Shown: one piece after another, positions 36,309 to 49,456 of the stretch
Layout: each line of letters begins with the position of its first letter
How positions within the stretch are numbered: the stretch's first letter is position 1
NCBI GenBank assembly: GCA_030562195.1
Contig: CM060199.1
Coordinates: 18,682,338-18,746,337 of the forward strand
DNA length: 64,000 nt
Source of the DNA: Nipponacmea schrenckii
Taxonomy: Eukaryota; Mollusca; Gastropoda; Lottiidae
Reading direction: 5' to 3'
Program-made: the position numbers and the translations under genes
Notes under the pieces: generated by a model
Seen by the model: only the letters and a program-made list of their open reading frames with translations
What the model was told of the DNA's origin: nothing
Databases searched by the model: none

Positions 36309-38304
36309 AAATTCTAGAATCTAGATGAGACCAAATTTGAAATCAAAACCAAGGCATCACAACCATGTTTGGTCTTGAAAAAAATGAAAATTATTTTGAA
36401 ATATAATTTAGTTGAAATTATTTCACAAGTTTGCTCTTTAATATATTCATCCTTGAAATTGATTTCGGACAAATTGCCTGAACACATAAAGTGTCTTTTT
36501 TGTATATTAACGCTCTAGTGAAATAATCTTATTAACATGATTTCTCATCCAAGAAAAAAATGTGTTCAAATAAAAAAGCAGTAGTCCACAACTACCAGTC
36601 TTTCAAGGTAGATTAATATTAAAACATTAATTCCAGCTTTACTGGTTGAAGTTAGAAAAAGTCGATAGTTAGTATGTTACTTGTATTGATTTTGGTTTAA
36701 AATAGTACTGATATTAGTATCAGTTCCATCCACTACTGTCAGAGCAGACGTCATGCCCTGAATACTTTTACAGCGAACTTAATTCATCAAAAAACTTTAC
36801 TGATTTTAACACAATTTATTGATTTTTATTCAACGTCCTAACCATCACTAAAAACCTTCATCAATGTCACTCCAATTCTTTTCTACTTCCTACTTTACTC
36901 AAATGTCTACCAAATATGTCATTTTGAAGAGAATTTTGTGTTCCAAGTTGATCAGAAACTATGTTAGTATTCTGCCATTTTAGTTCTTTAATTGTTCTAA
37001 TTCGTCGGCCTATTCAGTTTGAAAAAATAAAATAAATGGCGTCCTAATATAACACATGTATTTGTTTTATATATTGCCTTGTATTGTTATTTCTGCATGT
37101 ACTTTAATTTGTACTATATTCAATTATTCATGCTATTTTGAAAGATAGCTTAGCCTAAATAACCCTAGCGCAAAGGTTGAAAAACATAATACACTCTCTA
37201 CTACACATTGAATTATGAATAAAATGAAGCTTGAGCAAAATGCTTTGACAAAACACATTGCAAATAAGACTAAAAAATTTGCCATTCAAATATATTTGGA
37301 ATTACAAGAAAAACATGCAATAAAAATTTGAGTTAATTTTGAGAATATAATTGAAAACTGATTTATCCCTTTTAATTTTACAATAAATTGAATGAATATT
37401 TTACATGTACAATACTTAATTAATGACATGACCATTTTAAATAATTGTATTGATAAATGTTAATTTTCTATTCTGCATCTTGACTATGGTTGTTTCTTCT
37501 GCAAGACAGAATTGGCACATTTACACCTGCCAAATTATTTATACACCCTGGTTTGTATTAGTTTAAATTTTCACTACAATTCATAAGAAAATGACATATC
37601 AATGGTAATCATTACACCATATAGCAACAATATTTGGCACACTGCCATTCAAATTGAGAAAAAAATTGAAATATAAGGATGAAAAAACAAAGAGAATGAC
37701 AAATAGTTGGTAAAAGGCTGAATAATTTATAAATCAATTATGGCTTGAAAAACTGGAAGTAGAAAATGCTATTTAAACTGTAATGACATTAACTGGATAG
37801 AGACATCATTTCTGACAACTCAATGCTAAATGCATTTTTTAATGTTTGGGTAAATGCCAAATGATCTTGTATCCAGCTGACCAAGCAATAATAATATCAT
37901 AAACTTAATCCCATTATCCTCTTCCATTCATTACCAAGGCTTTACACGAGCTTTAAGGTCATGACCTCCTGACCAGCAGTGTGCTAAGAGAATAGCTATT
38001 ATTCTCTGAACAAAGTGAAATGGTATGTATTTCACTTCAGATTTGAACACTGCTTTTATGAGACTCAAGATGCTTTCTTGTATCCTACTTGTTAATCCAT
38101 TCTTCCTAGACTATTGACAGACACTGAGATTATACAACAAAGAGAAAAGTTGATCAGAACATCTATCCTTTGCTCATCAAAGTGGAAACTTTATTTTGCT
38201 GTGTTGGCTAAAATTGGGTATAGTATGTAAACCATAACATTATTGGTATGATTCATAATCATTATGCCAATTTTAATTTCTTGTAATTTCTTGAGAAATA
38301 AGCA
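36309..38304. other. Gene-free AT-rich stretch
   Basis: Nothing coding seen. One perfect AGGTCATGACCT palindrome at 37956-37967 is the only notable motif. Confidence 0.5.
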
Positions 38305-39600
38305 TGTTATCACAGTACACTCAGCACATTATCACAAGACAAGAGTATAATAATCACAAGATAAGAGTACAATGATCACAAGACAAGAGTACAATAATCA
38401 CAAGAGAAGAATACAATAATCACAAATGAAGAATGTGATTATCACAAGACAGGAGTATAATAATCACAAGACAAGATTGAGATTATTACAAGACAAGAAT
38501 GTAATTATCACAAGACAAAAATGTGATTATCACAAGACGAGAGTGTAATAATCACAAGACAAGAATGAGATTATCATAAGACAAGAGGGTAATAATGACA
38601 AGACAAGAATGAGATATTCACAAGACAAGAGAGTAATAATCTCAAGACAAGAATGAGATAACACAAGACAAGAATGAGATTATCACAAGACAAGAGTGTA
38701 ATAATTACAAGACAAGAATGAGATTATCACAATAATGTAATTATCACAAGACAAGAATGAGATTATCATAAGACAAGAGTGTAATAATCACAAGACAAGA
38801 ATGAGATTATCACAAGACAGGAGTGTAATAATTACAATACAAGAATGAGATTATCACAAGAATGTAATTACAAAGAAAGAATGTGATTATCACAAGAAAA
38901 GGAGTGTAATAATGACAAGACAAAAAGTGAGTTTATTACAAGACAAAAAGTGTAATTATCACAAGACAAAAAATGTGATTATCACAAGAAATGTAATTAT
39001 CACAAGACAAGAATGAGATTATCACAAGACAAGAGTGTAATAATCACAAGACAAGAATGAGATTATCACAAAACAGGAGTGTAATAATTACAAGACAAGA
39101 ATGAGATTATCACAAGAATGTAATTATCACAAGACAAGAATGAGATTATCACAAGACAAGAGTGTAATAATTACAAGACAAGAATGAGATTATCACAAGA
39201 ATGTAATTATCATAAGACAAGACAAGAATGTTATTATCACAAACCAAAATGCAATTATTACAAGACAAGAGTGTAATAATTACAAGACAAGAATGAGAAT
39301 ATCACAAGAATGTAATTACCGTATCACAAGACAAGAAAAGAATGTTATTATCACAAACCAAAATGCAATTATTACAAGACAAGAGTGTAATAATTACAAG
39401 ACAAGAATGAGAATATCACAAGAATGTAATTATCACAAGACAAGAAAAGAATGTTATTATCACAAACCAAAATGCAATTATTACAAGACAAGAATGTAAT
39501 TATCACAGGTCAAGAATACAATCACTAGATTATCGGGAGGCAAGAATGTAATTATCATGAGACAAGAAAGTGGATTTCACAAGGCATGAATGGGATCAAA
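38305..39600. repeat. Satellite-like array, about 20-bp unit (ATTATCACAAGACAAGAATG)
   Basis: About 1.3 kb of near-continuous units of the type TCACAAGACAAGAATGAGAT alternating with TCACAAGACAAGAGTGTAAT. Larger blocks of about 110-130 bp are repeated near 39180-39500 (with CAAACCAAAATGCAATTATT), showing recent larger-scale duplication. This is the longest tandem array in the window. Open frames inside it are artefacts. Confidence 0.95.
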
Positions 39601-40488
39601 TTCTAATTACTTATATGGTGGACATTTTCATTTGGTTATCACAACTTAACCCTTTGAATATGACAAAGAACTAAAGCATTACCTAATTCTACTAAGTCTG
39701 TTTGATTTTTGCAACTAGCAGATTAACAATCCATTCTTTTAATGACATAAATACTGTAAAATAACAACCTAGGTTGTCAAAAGTTCACAGAATTAATTTT
39801 TTGTATTTGACCCTATGTTAACCCCTATGAAATATTAACACATGTTTAGTGTTGCTTATGTCTTTTTATGTCCAGTTGTTGTTTTCTAACAATTAACCTT
39901 TTGCTACCCTAAATGAATAGAAAATAACTTTAGACTAATCCAGATACAACATTTTGTTCATGGACATAAACCAGGAAATCATTTTAGGAGGTGAAAAAAA
40001 AACAGAGTTTGATGTGGTCATAAAAAATGTTTGATGTAAACCAGAAAAGCATCTTATTAATTATAGAATTGCTTCGGTAACCTAATGACCTTAAATACAC
40101 TTCAGTGAGTCAATCACCAATAAAAAGCTAAAGCCTGAATGTAGGTTTTTTGATCCACATCTTTACTTCAATATGGAGTACAACTTTTAACAGCTAATGC
40201 AGCACAAATTAATCCACATAATGTACATTTCAAGTGAAAAAGTGTTTCTGCATCTTGATTACAAACTTCCACATGGAACATGGATTGCATTATATTTGAA
40301 TGTGTCTTGCCTTCAATTAATACTTCCTTGGCTAGCCAATTTTCAGAACTAGAATCTGTTCTATACCACGAAAGTGTTATCCTTAAACGAAAATATTGTT
40401 GCAACACCACTTTCTAAATGACATTGTATTATCTCTTGGCTAGAGGGTATCTTTAATGAAATGCAGAGGGATAGGGATTTATGATCTA
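39601..40488. other. Gene-free AT-rich stretch
   Basis: Ordinary AT-rich DNA; an 80-codon minus-strand open frame at 40168-40410 has no recognisable domain or splice context. Confidence 0.5.
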
Positions 40489-40894
40489 CTGTAAGGCTTC
40501 AAATTATTGCGAGATAGAAATTAATGCATTAAATGTGAACCTATCCGCGACCGCATTAATTTGTATCCGCATTTTTAAATACATATTTCCAGTGAATTAT
40601 ATGGACAAAAGATAATATAGGTCAAGTATTTTAATTGAGACCGGGCAGGATTAAGTAATTAAGTAATTATCTCTAAATTTGAAGCTGATTAGTAATCAAT
40701 GACAAAAAATATTCAAACTTGACTATTTAAAGCTAAAATCTTGATCATTGTTCAGGTGTTTAAGCAATTGTAGAATTTTAATGATATGAAAAAAAGTGAC
40801 ACCTATCGCGGATCGCATTAATTTGTACTTGCATTTTAGTCTCTATACCCCGAGTCGCTTTAATTTGTTGACCCATTAATTTCTAGCCTTGCAG
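40489..40894. mobile_element. TA-flanked MITE with CTG(T/C)AAGGCT termini
   Basis: The left end CTGTAAGGCTTCAAATTA and the reverse complement of the right end, CTGCAAGGCTAGAAATTA, agree except at three positions. TA lies outside both ends (40487-40488, 40895-40896). The phrase GCATTAATTTGTA occurs near both ends inside the element, and CpG-containing motifs (ATCCGCGACCGC, ATCGCGGATCGC) are also mirrored. 406 bp, non-coding. Confidence 0.65.
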
Positions 40895-42117
40895 TATATA
40901 GAATCTGTTAAAAGAGGATGTATTTCATTCAAATAAAATAGCATACCTTCGACTCAAAAAGATAAGGATATTTTTTGGATTTAGCTGTTTCAGGACAGCT
41001 TTGATAGAACTGAAATAAGATGCTAGTAACTGAGCTGGAAGAGAATGGCTTTGATTCAACTCAAATGCTTTTGACTTAACTGGATAGCGAAATATTGCCC
41101 TTTGTTCAGCTGCAATAAGATGCCTTTGGCTCCACCGAAATGTTAAGACACATTAGTCTCAACTGAATTAGGACGTATAAGATTCAAGACAGAACCCTTA
41201 CACCCAAGGATTTCAGCGACATTTACACCCTAGTATGCACTCTTGCACATTTTTTGTATACATAAATTCATTATATCATATATGAATATGGAAATTTATT
41301 TTCCTTATGTTTTTTCATTTATATTTTCTGTATCTTGGTATCAGATGACCATAAGACTTGGTGTATTTGTACTGTCTATAATTCATGTGTATAATTGTAA
41401 TAACAATTTTGTCAACCATAAAACTTAACTGAAATATCAAATTTTTGACCAAACTGAACTTAAATACCTTTTACTCAACTGCAATTATACACTTCTGACA
41501 AAAATGGAACATGATACTTTGATTTGTTTGGAAAAGTATGCTTTTTACTCAACTGCAATAAGACACATTTGACACAATTCAAACATGATACTTTTGAATA
41601 CCATACTCTATTCAGTTCTGTTAATACAAGTTAACAAATTTGAATTGTCTGAAAACAAGCTACGTTTACTTCAATTCATTTCCCAGTATACTTTCAAGTA
41701 CATTATTTTTAATCACAGCTTTAGTAAAAGATAGATAGATAGATAGTTAGAATAAGGAACACTACTGAGCAGAAAAGCAAGGACAGAAGCACACAAACAC
41801 AGGCAGTCAGAAGCAGACAGAACAAACTAAGTGCTTAGAATTTTACTTGTTCTTGTGTGGACCAGCATACCTTGTACGTAACTGGTATAAGGCACATTTG
41901 ACACAATTGGAATTGAAACTTGTACTTGTTTTGACCAGCATGCCTTTGACATGACTGGTTAAGGGTGTTATAAGAGATGCTCTCCTATACTAGCACTGGC
42001 CTAGGTTACAAATAGAGACTATGCTACGAATTTCAGTATACATCAATTGATAAGAAATTATCTACTTCTGGAGAAATTTACAAGATAAAGCTATTAAATT
42101 AAAAAATGCAAAGCGAT
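40895..42117. other. Gene-free stretch
   Basis: Contains weakly repeated phrases (TTTGACACAATT, CTCAACTGCAATA) between 41100 and 41950 suggesting a very old tandem array, and a short (GATA)n run at 41730-41747. No gene. Confidence 0.4.
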
Positions 42118-42890
42118 TACCTCAGGGAGATAATGAAAGGGAATCTAATCTACCATGTACAAGAATATTACTCAGATTTTTAGTCCCCTTGTAAGCTGTT
42201 ACTAAACATTTGGCATAGGTATTAGGGAATTCATCCTGGAGTTCTTTATAAAAGCGTTTCACAATCACAGAGACATTTTTAGCTGTAGAATTGTAGGTGG
42301 CGACAAAAGGTATAATCTGATTGTCATGCTGTCATTTAGACCGTGAGGTACAACTGTTTGTAATTGGTCTATCCAGAAACTCTCCCTTTGTAGTCGCTTT
42401 GTTTTAGGTTTGATTGTTGTAGAGACTGATATCTTTTCTATGGGCATAACTAGAAGATCTTCAATGGAATGATTGGTTGAATTGAAATGGTTCTTGATTG
42501 GTCTATCTTTTTTATGGAGAATGTCAAAGCAATGACTGCTTAAACGAGTAGGCAATGCGTTTTGTGTTTCGCCAATATACTGTACATCACATTTTTTACA
42601 GGAAATTAGGTATCGATGCATGAAAGAACTTCCGTTAGTATGAAAATTTTGCCGTTTTTCTTATTTTCAAAATAGTGAGCAACATGTATATATTCGCAGG
42701 TACAACACCAAGAACCTCTACATGGTACAGAACCGAAACCGTTGGGTGGAGGAGGGGGCTTATTTTTGTTGTCAATAGCCAAAAGAGTGTCGTTTTTAAT
42801 TTTTCGCAAAAAAACGTTTTGAGTAACCTTGCTCCCTCAGTTTATCAAATACTGGCATGAGACAGATTTGAAACAACTGCCATAAAATAC
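42118..42890 (-). pseudogene. Degenerate Penelope-like retroelement, GIY-YIG endonuclease region
   Basis: Read on the minus strand in shifting frames. First comes a segment with FDKLREQGYSKRF (about 42870-42805), then a Cys-containing linker with VPCRGSWCCTC, then a GIY-YIG-type domain (YLISCKKCDVQYIGET, followed by HFNSTNHSIEDL and RESFWIDQLQT; to about 42330). After that, in another frame, come IIPFVATYNSTAKNVSVIV and GTKNLSNILVHGRL (to about 42135). The Cys linker plus GIY-YIG combination is characteristic of Penelope-like elements. Frames change at a T7 run near 42803, near 42615 and near 42325, and a TGA ends the last part, so it is inactive. Reverse transcriptase is absent (5' truncation). 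It is a remnant, not a host gene. Confidence 0.75.
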
Positions 42891-43946
42891 ATTATTCTCA
42901 ATAATTACACATAAGCATGTTTTTGATCCAACTGAAAAATAGTACATATGCTTGATGAAAAATCTTTCATAAACCATAATAGGGCATCCTAGACTGGAAT
43001 AGACAAAATCATGCAAGAAATACTAATCAAACTGCTTTTAGTCCATTACTATTGAAAAATTATTTACAAGGAACTATATCTCCAACTTTACAATTTGACA
43101 TTCAAAAAACATTTAATTAAAAATATTAATAATCCTTAACGACATTTAGAGATCACATTAAAATATAGAACATAATTTTATGGTAGATTACTTTTGAGTA
43201 AAGAGTATCATATATATATGGAATGCATATTTAATGTATACTACTCCTTAGTAAGAAGCAAGAAGTAAGAAATTGTGTTCCATTATTTAAATATATTCAT
43301 GAATATTCTAACTACCTCAGTTTACCCTATATTTAATGATGAAAGATATCTAGAATAGACCATGATGTTACGGTCATGTCGACCTACATGAATTGCCAGC
43401 TTTCATAAATATAATGCACTTTAAGCTTCAAACCAAATCACACAATTGAAATGTAAATCTTTAACAATTATAGAATATTTTAATTTGTACTTTTAAGTTA
43501 AGGTCTTTTCCTACAAAAAAGAACACACTCCAAAATATGACATGTCGGCCTATAAGTACATTCGTAATGCTTTGCTTATTCCATGAAAATATTTCCAATT
43601 GCTATTGAATGCAAATCAATATGCGAATAATTCTAAGCAGAATTTTATATCAAAGTTGGCTTTTTCCAAAAGAATTATGTGCTTAGAATTATTTCCCCAA
43701 ACGCGCATGACCCTTGGCCTCCAGTTATAACATCCGGATCACATGTTCAAATTTGACCTGCGTACATATTGTTTTGAAAACCTTGTTTTTTGATAAATCT
43801 CCTGAACCATCAAGTCAAACTTAAATTTTCTCAATAGCTTTAATGCACTGCATAATATCATATAAAACTCTCTATTCATCCACATTTTAGAAATCTCGTC
43901 TCACAAATGCCACAATATGTAAGTAAAAGTTAAGAGAAATTAGTAC

Positions 43947-44040
43947 TCACAGAGCTCAGAGATTCTCCAAGAAACCCAACACTTAAACTGAATGTGACCA
44001 ATTCAACCGACGATGTTTTCCTCTTTTATTAGTCAGGTGA
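43947..44040 (-). other. Candidate non-coding first exon or alternative promoter
   Basis: On the minus strand ATTGGTC (an inverted CCAAT-type box) is followed by sequence ending in GAGCTCT|GTGAGTACT, a good donor. The surroundings carry more CpG than average (ACCGACGATG, GTCGCC). No open frame is required, because the coding exon at 20.7 kb already has an acceptor before its ATG. Transcript evidence would be needed. Confidence 0.2.
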
Positions 44041-45159
44041 AATCAATTGCAAGGACACAGAAATGTCGCCATGACATGTCAAGTTGTTTTAAAACCCAGA
44101 TTCACGAACGCAAATGCACTCATTTACTGATAAATGCAGTAGTGTTTTATGATCTAAAACTGTAATGCATTGAGTTATGTTCAGTGTCAATACTTGCAAA
44201 TATAAATAAGGTTATGATAACATTGTGTAAGTAGTATTTTCAAGTGAAAGAGACATGTTGGAGATATATACGTTTTGAAGTAATAGCGTTCAGTCGTGCA
44301 CACACCAAGATTCAATACTGGTAATCAATATTGCGTTAAAAATAGGTCTTAATATGAAATTTTACACAGAAAAACCTTCTACAGTATTTATGTATTCCGA
44401 GCAGAAAAAATGGCGTTAAGTTTCAGACTTGTTTTTTTCTGCTTAGTACTTCGTACATTTATAACATTTCTAGTTTTCAAGTCAGGAAGATTGATATATA
44501 TTAATACAATAGAAACTGTAAATATTTAACAGATTAAACGAAGCATTACAATTTTTTTGAAGCAGAAGTGCTGAAAAGGTTTGTTTATTAATAAGTAGAA
44601 TAATAGGTTTTATAAGTATTGAAGTATGCATTAAACATATTTCATATGATAGCTTGCCCTAAAACATTACTATTATCTAGATATTGATTTCTCAGTTAAC
44701 CAAGACAAAATAACACAGGCTAGTTACTCAACAAAATTATACAAACATGACCTTGAGAAGCATACAAAACATTCCAGATCCATTACCATAATTTACATAC
44801 AGGAATATTAAAACAGAACCTGAAACCTGTTGTTTCAGCTTCTATTTCTATACCAATTGATGTATTAACTATTTAACAGTCAAGATATTTTATTAGTAGA
44901 AAAGTTAGTGTACACTTAAAGGAATCAGACTTTTATATTTTCCAATTAAGCAATCATTAAGCTACAGATTTTGAATATTTTCTTTCTTGTTTTTTTTTTA
45001 TACGTGTTATGAATCAATATACATATCCCAGAATTACCCACCAGTGATTTGATTTTGTATTCTTATTAATGTTGCAAGATCTAGATTCAGTGAAGTCATT
45101 TTCAGAAATTAATAGAAACACTTTCCAATTTAAAACTTTGGTTTATATGAATTTTAACA

Positions 45160-45360
45160 GGAATATATTCCAAAGAGTAAAGTGCAGTGTGCAAAGAGGA
45201 AAAATTTGCCAGTACAGCTGCATTAACCTACTCTTTAGGAGATTTCAAACTGTCGAGATATCTATAAAGTGCACAGTCTGTAGCCACAACTAGACCCTTT
45301 TTCATGTCAGCCCCTCTGACCTGCATCACTGACAATGGGAAACCGGGTTGAACAATACCA
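45160..45360 (+). repeat. Dispersed SINE-like repeat, family A, longest copy
   Basis: Contains AAAGTGCAGTGTGC, AAATTTGCCAGTACAGCTGC, TACTCTTTAGGAGATTTC, then the tail block CCCTCTGACCTGCATCACTG and ACAATGGGAAACCGGGTTG. The tail block recurs at 30.48 kb, so head and tail belong to one family. Confidence 0.6.
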
Positions 45361-45949
45361 TTGAGAGGTAAAGTGCAACCTTTGTGACAAAAGTTCAAAA
45401 GCATAATACTGCCAATAAGACATACATTTCATAATAGCCCAATCAAGGGCAGACAAGTAAAACATCAAACTCCTCTTATTTCATTTCTCATTATAAGGTC
45501 CTTTATGTGTGCAGTTTTGGTGTCATCATGTGACGTTCTGTACACATGGTTCTTATTTCAGTCTAAGATTTTCTGGGGTCCTAGATTGGGGCTAACATTG
45601 CCTGACCTTTCTTAGGTCCACCAATTATATATGAAAATGAGATGTACCATTGGATAAATTAGAAACATACAGTATGAAAAATTAAGTAACATAACAGAGA
45701 AACCATATGTAAGTAAAATAACTTTTTAAGAGAATAATTTAGGTTATACTTGACAAGACAAAAGGAAGAAGCAGGAAAGTGACCCTTTTACTTGCTCAAA
45801 AACTTGCCACATGCTACCCAACACCCATTGCAACTTCCTGCATCTGAGGAATTACATCGACATGGAAGATCGACCAAGGTACTGTCTTGTGTAAACATTA
45901 ACCTCATCAGTCCAATATTTATAAATAACATAGATACGCTACAGAAAAT

Positions 45950-46065
45950 TAAAATGAAATGAATAGAGTTTTTTATGTCCTACTCTCCCGCAACTAATAA
46001 GTTAATGAAAACAGGCAACGCTATGAGGGAAATTTTGCCAAGACAGCGGCTTCTCTGTAACATAG
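45950..46065 (+). repeat. Dispersed SINE-like repeat, family A, fragment
   Basis: AAATGAATAGAGTTTTTTAT, TGTCCTACTCTC, GAGGGAAATTTTGCCAAGAC match the family head in order. Confidence 0.55.
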
Positions 46066-46844
46066 TTGCATAAAAAAAGACTGGAAAATATGATAATTAT
46101 AAAAATCCACAGTAATCTCTTCACTTTTAATATAATAAACATGTCATCATAAAACTATTTATAGCCTAAAAAAATTGTAAAATTTAATATTTCTCTAGCT
46201 GGAGATTGACATGTCTATTTCATGGTTTTTATAATTCAATTGTAAAAATTGTTGAAAACCTGCCAGAAAGACTAAGAAACCACAAGTTTGTGACATCCTC
46301 CAGTTTAACATGAATAGTTTTTACGTTAGGTAAACACTCCAAATCATGTATGGCATGTCAGTATTGTATAATATATATATATATATAGGTAGTCCACTAC
46401 ACATATACATTCTAGAAATTAACTTCAATGAACATTTAAAACTCCCTTTTCTAGGATAAAAAAAAAAGCGAAAATACATAATATTTCAATATACAATTCG
46501 TCTAAAAATACACAAGTACAAAAGGACAGATCTATGTTCCAGCGATCAAGTACATGACCACAAAGAAATATAAAATATATCAAGTACAATTGGAACTACT
46601 GCACATTTTAACTAATAGGTTTGGATTGAGGGTATGATAACGTGGATTTATTATGTGAATTGAAATTATGTAACAATGATATATATGTTCACTATAATAA
46701 GAATTGATGCAAGTTAGTTATTGGAGTATTAAATGTTATCAGGTCACTAATTTAAATACGCAATAATTCTACTTGACAATACCAAGTTGAGGTCTACAGA
46801 TTTGATATTAGTACAGATAGTGAGAGATTGCACTAAAAGCACTA

Positions 46845-46892
46845 TATTGTTGTTGTTGTACATAATTGACACCATGAACAACAACAACAATA
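46845..46892. repeat. Perfect 15-bp inverted repeat of (TTG)n/(CAA)n
   Basis: TATTGTTGTTGTTGT (46845-46859) and its exact reverse complement ACAACAACAACAATA (46878-46892) are separated by 18 bp. It would form a stable hairpin in single-stranded DNA or RNA. Confidence 0.8.
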
Positions 46893-49456
46893 CAAGCTTC
46901 ACCTGGATAGTATGATCCACATTCTTGCTTAAATCATACTTATGGATTTGTACCATCCTGCATACCTCCTTGTTTTCGGAACTTTATAGAATCATTACTG
47001 GTTCAGATTTTAAAAAGTCTATAAAAAAGTTAGAATCTACTCCTTGATAAATCTACATTTACTCTTTGTAATTACTTCTAAAAGAAGTCACCCTAAACAA
47101 AATCCTAATTTTTTTTAAGCATGTTCTAAGTACTTTTAGACACAAGTAATGTGACAAAGTTCTGAAAATTTTGCTTTTGATTTGATTGCTAACTGGAAGT
47201 TGGAAAGTGTTGGTGTACTTTGCATATGATACTCTTTCATAACATATAGCACTCGCACTACCAATACAGATTGTTCTACAATCATGTTTAATATATCAAA
47301 CTCTAGCATGTTAATATGTCATTTGGTAGTAATTCAACACAATACCATTTTTTTAAAAACGTCTATCAAATTTTTTTTATGATTTTAAAATTCATGCACT
47401 TACTATTAATCATGTCTATTCCTACTCTCATATCAAATTGTTCTTTGAAAACCTGTCAACATGTTCATGTCATTATACAAAAAATCTATAAAAACCAGTA
47501 CAAATGGGTCATTAGCAATATGATAGTAATCTTTTTGCATTTATCAAATAAAAGTATGAATAATAAGAAATTTTTCAATTACCTTTTTTTGTAATGATTG
47601 TTAAAGCAATTAAACAGTTATTCAATTCCACTCTTCAAATTTAAAAAAAAAATAATATTAAAATGTAAGTTTTAGCTTTACATATTATTTCAAGAACAAC
47701 TTGTCAATTAAATTTTTTATATATTAATGCAAATCTACATAATAAGGTATTTTTTCTGTCACAGTAAACTGCATATGTCATCCAATTGAATAGAAAGTAG
47801 AAGAGAAGATAAGAAAGTTAATCTCATTGCATACTTCTTGGCTTCATCAGCTCAAAGTAGAACAAGAAACTAATATTCATTTGAATGTATGGTCATACTG
47901 GTGTGAACTTTTTAACATGTTATTCATGTGGACATGAGAACAATTATAATGTATATAGAACAAAAAGTGCTATTAAAAATGAAAATTTCGTTCGCTGCAA
48001 TTTATTAAAAGGCTTCAGAAAAAAATCATCTGGCCTTTGCAAGTGAGTTTGATTTTGTTTTTGGTCCTTTATTCCCATCTTATAAACGATGTGATATGAT
48101 TAAAACCACATCGTAATCTGGTCATTTTTTCTGAAATACAGGTACGCTGCCACAAACACAGGACTGGAAATCTGGAAGCTAAATATCTCAAATATTGAGT
48201 ATGCACCTCATGCTAATGCGACCCAACAGGTAGTAACTTAATACCTTAATACCTATATACGCTTGCTGTGGCAATGGGCCGAGCACCATCCTTTACAAGT
48301 GTGCTTATAATAATTGTATATCAATGATCCTCCAGATCTGAGGTGTTTCAATATAAATTTCTCAACAGTTAATAAAAAAAAAATATAAAAAAGCTAGTAG
48401 TGATTTCCGGCTAAAGTTTTCCTCACTGCACACTGCATAACCCATGACTGGTAACCTTATTCATTATTACAACAGGTCGGATGTGCACTCCATTTTCTTC
48501 GTTCCTGAGCTCAGATTTATATTTGCTTATGTATGTTGAAACATGTGAATACTATTTGTATATAATTACCTTCAAATGGATATATATACATATGCATATA
48601 CTTAACGGTTAACTTAATATTCAATTGCATATCCTATATATTACATTTGACATGTGTCAATTTTCCATTCAAGTAAGGATTCAATTCTATATTTAAGCGG
48701 ATTCATTTTAATCTCTACCTGCATAAACACACTTAGCCTGACAGCCTAGATTAAGGTTTTTGGAAGATAAATCTGCCAACAGATCTTTGTTTAAAAGTTG
48801 TAGTTCAAATATTCATTCACAGTTGCATACATGGGAAAACACCAAATGGAAACGAAATTTGATTGGTTAACAGCTGCGCAATCGCATGTCTGCTACAGAA
48901 GCACAAAAAACATCAAGATGGCTATGATTTGAATATCATCCTATATTAAGGTATCTGTAGTTATTTTTATATCTTTTCCTTCACATTTAAACAATGTGTG
49001 AATCTTTTTAACATGTCTGCATTGGTAACAATAGAAGAAGATTACCAAAAAGTACACCTAGATAGTCACATCGCTGTATAGTGCAAACTGCGATACTTGA
49101 CATACCCAAGTTCAAGGCAATAGCGAGGACAAGTTTTTTATCGTAAAGTTCAGTCTATGTTTAAGAATTGGTAGAAATAAAGTGTAAAGTCTCGACGCCC
49201 TGTTTAAAATAGCACAAGTTTATGGTGACATAGACTGTCTTTGACCTATTCAACACATTATTGCATATATGTGCAGCTGCATTCTACTTGAATAATGTAG
49301 ACTTGTCTATAGTAATAGACATTAATGGTAGATGCATAAAGATAAAGCACCTTTTATATAGACCCACAACCAACAAAATTTTTAACTGTTAAGTTTCGAT
49401 TTGTTCATCTAGTAAAAGAGACATGTATTTTATTTGATCCAAAGCAAAGGGAAGTT

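Noticed and set aside
39293..39499. Repetitive plus-strand frame (…ECNYHKTRKECYYHKP…)
   Set aside because: Translation of the 20-bp satellite, not a protein gene.
19350..46390. Short (TA)n, (GATA)n and poly-A/T tracts
   Set aside because: Too short and common in AT-rich DNA to be worth separate features.
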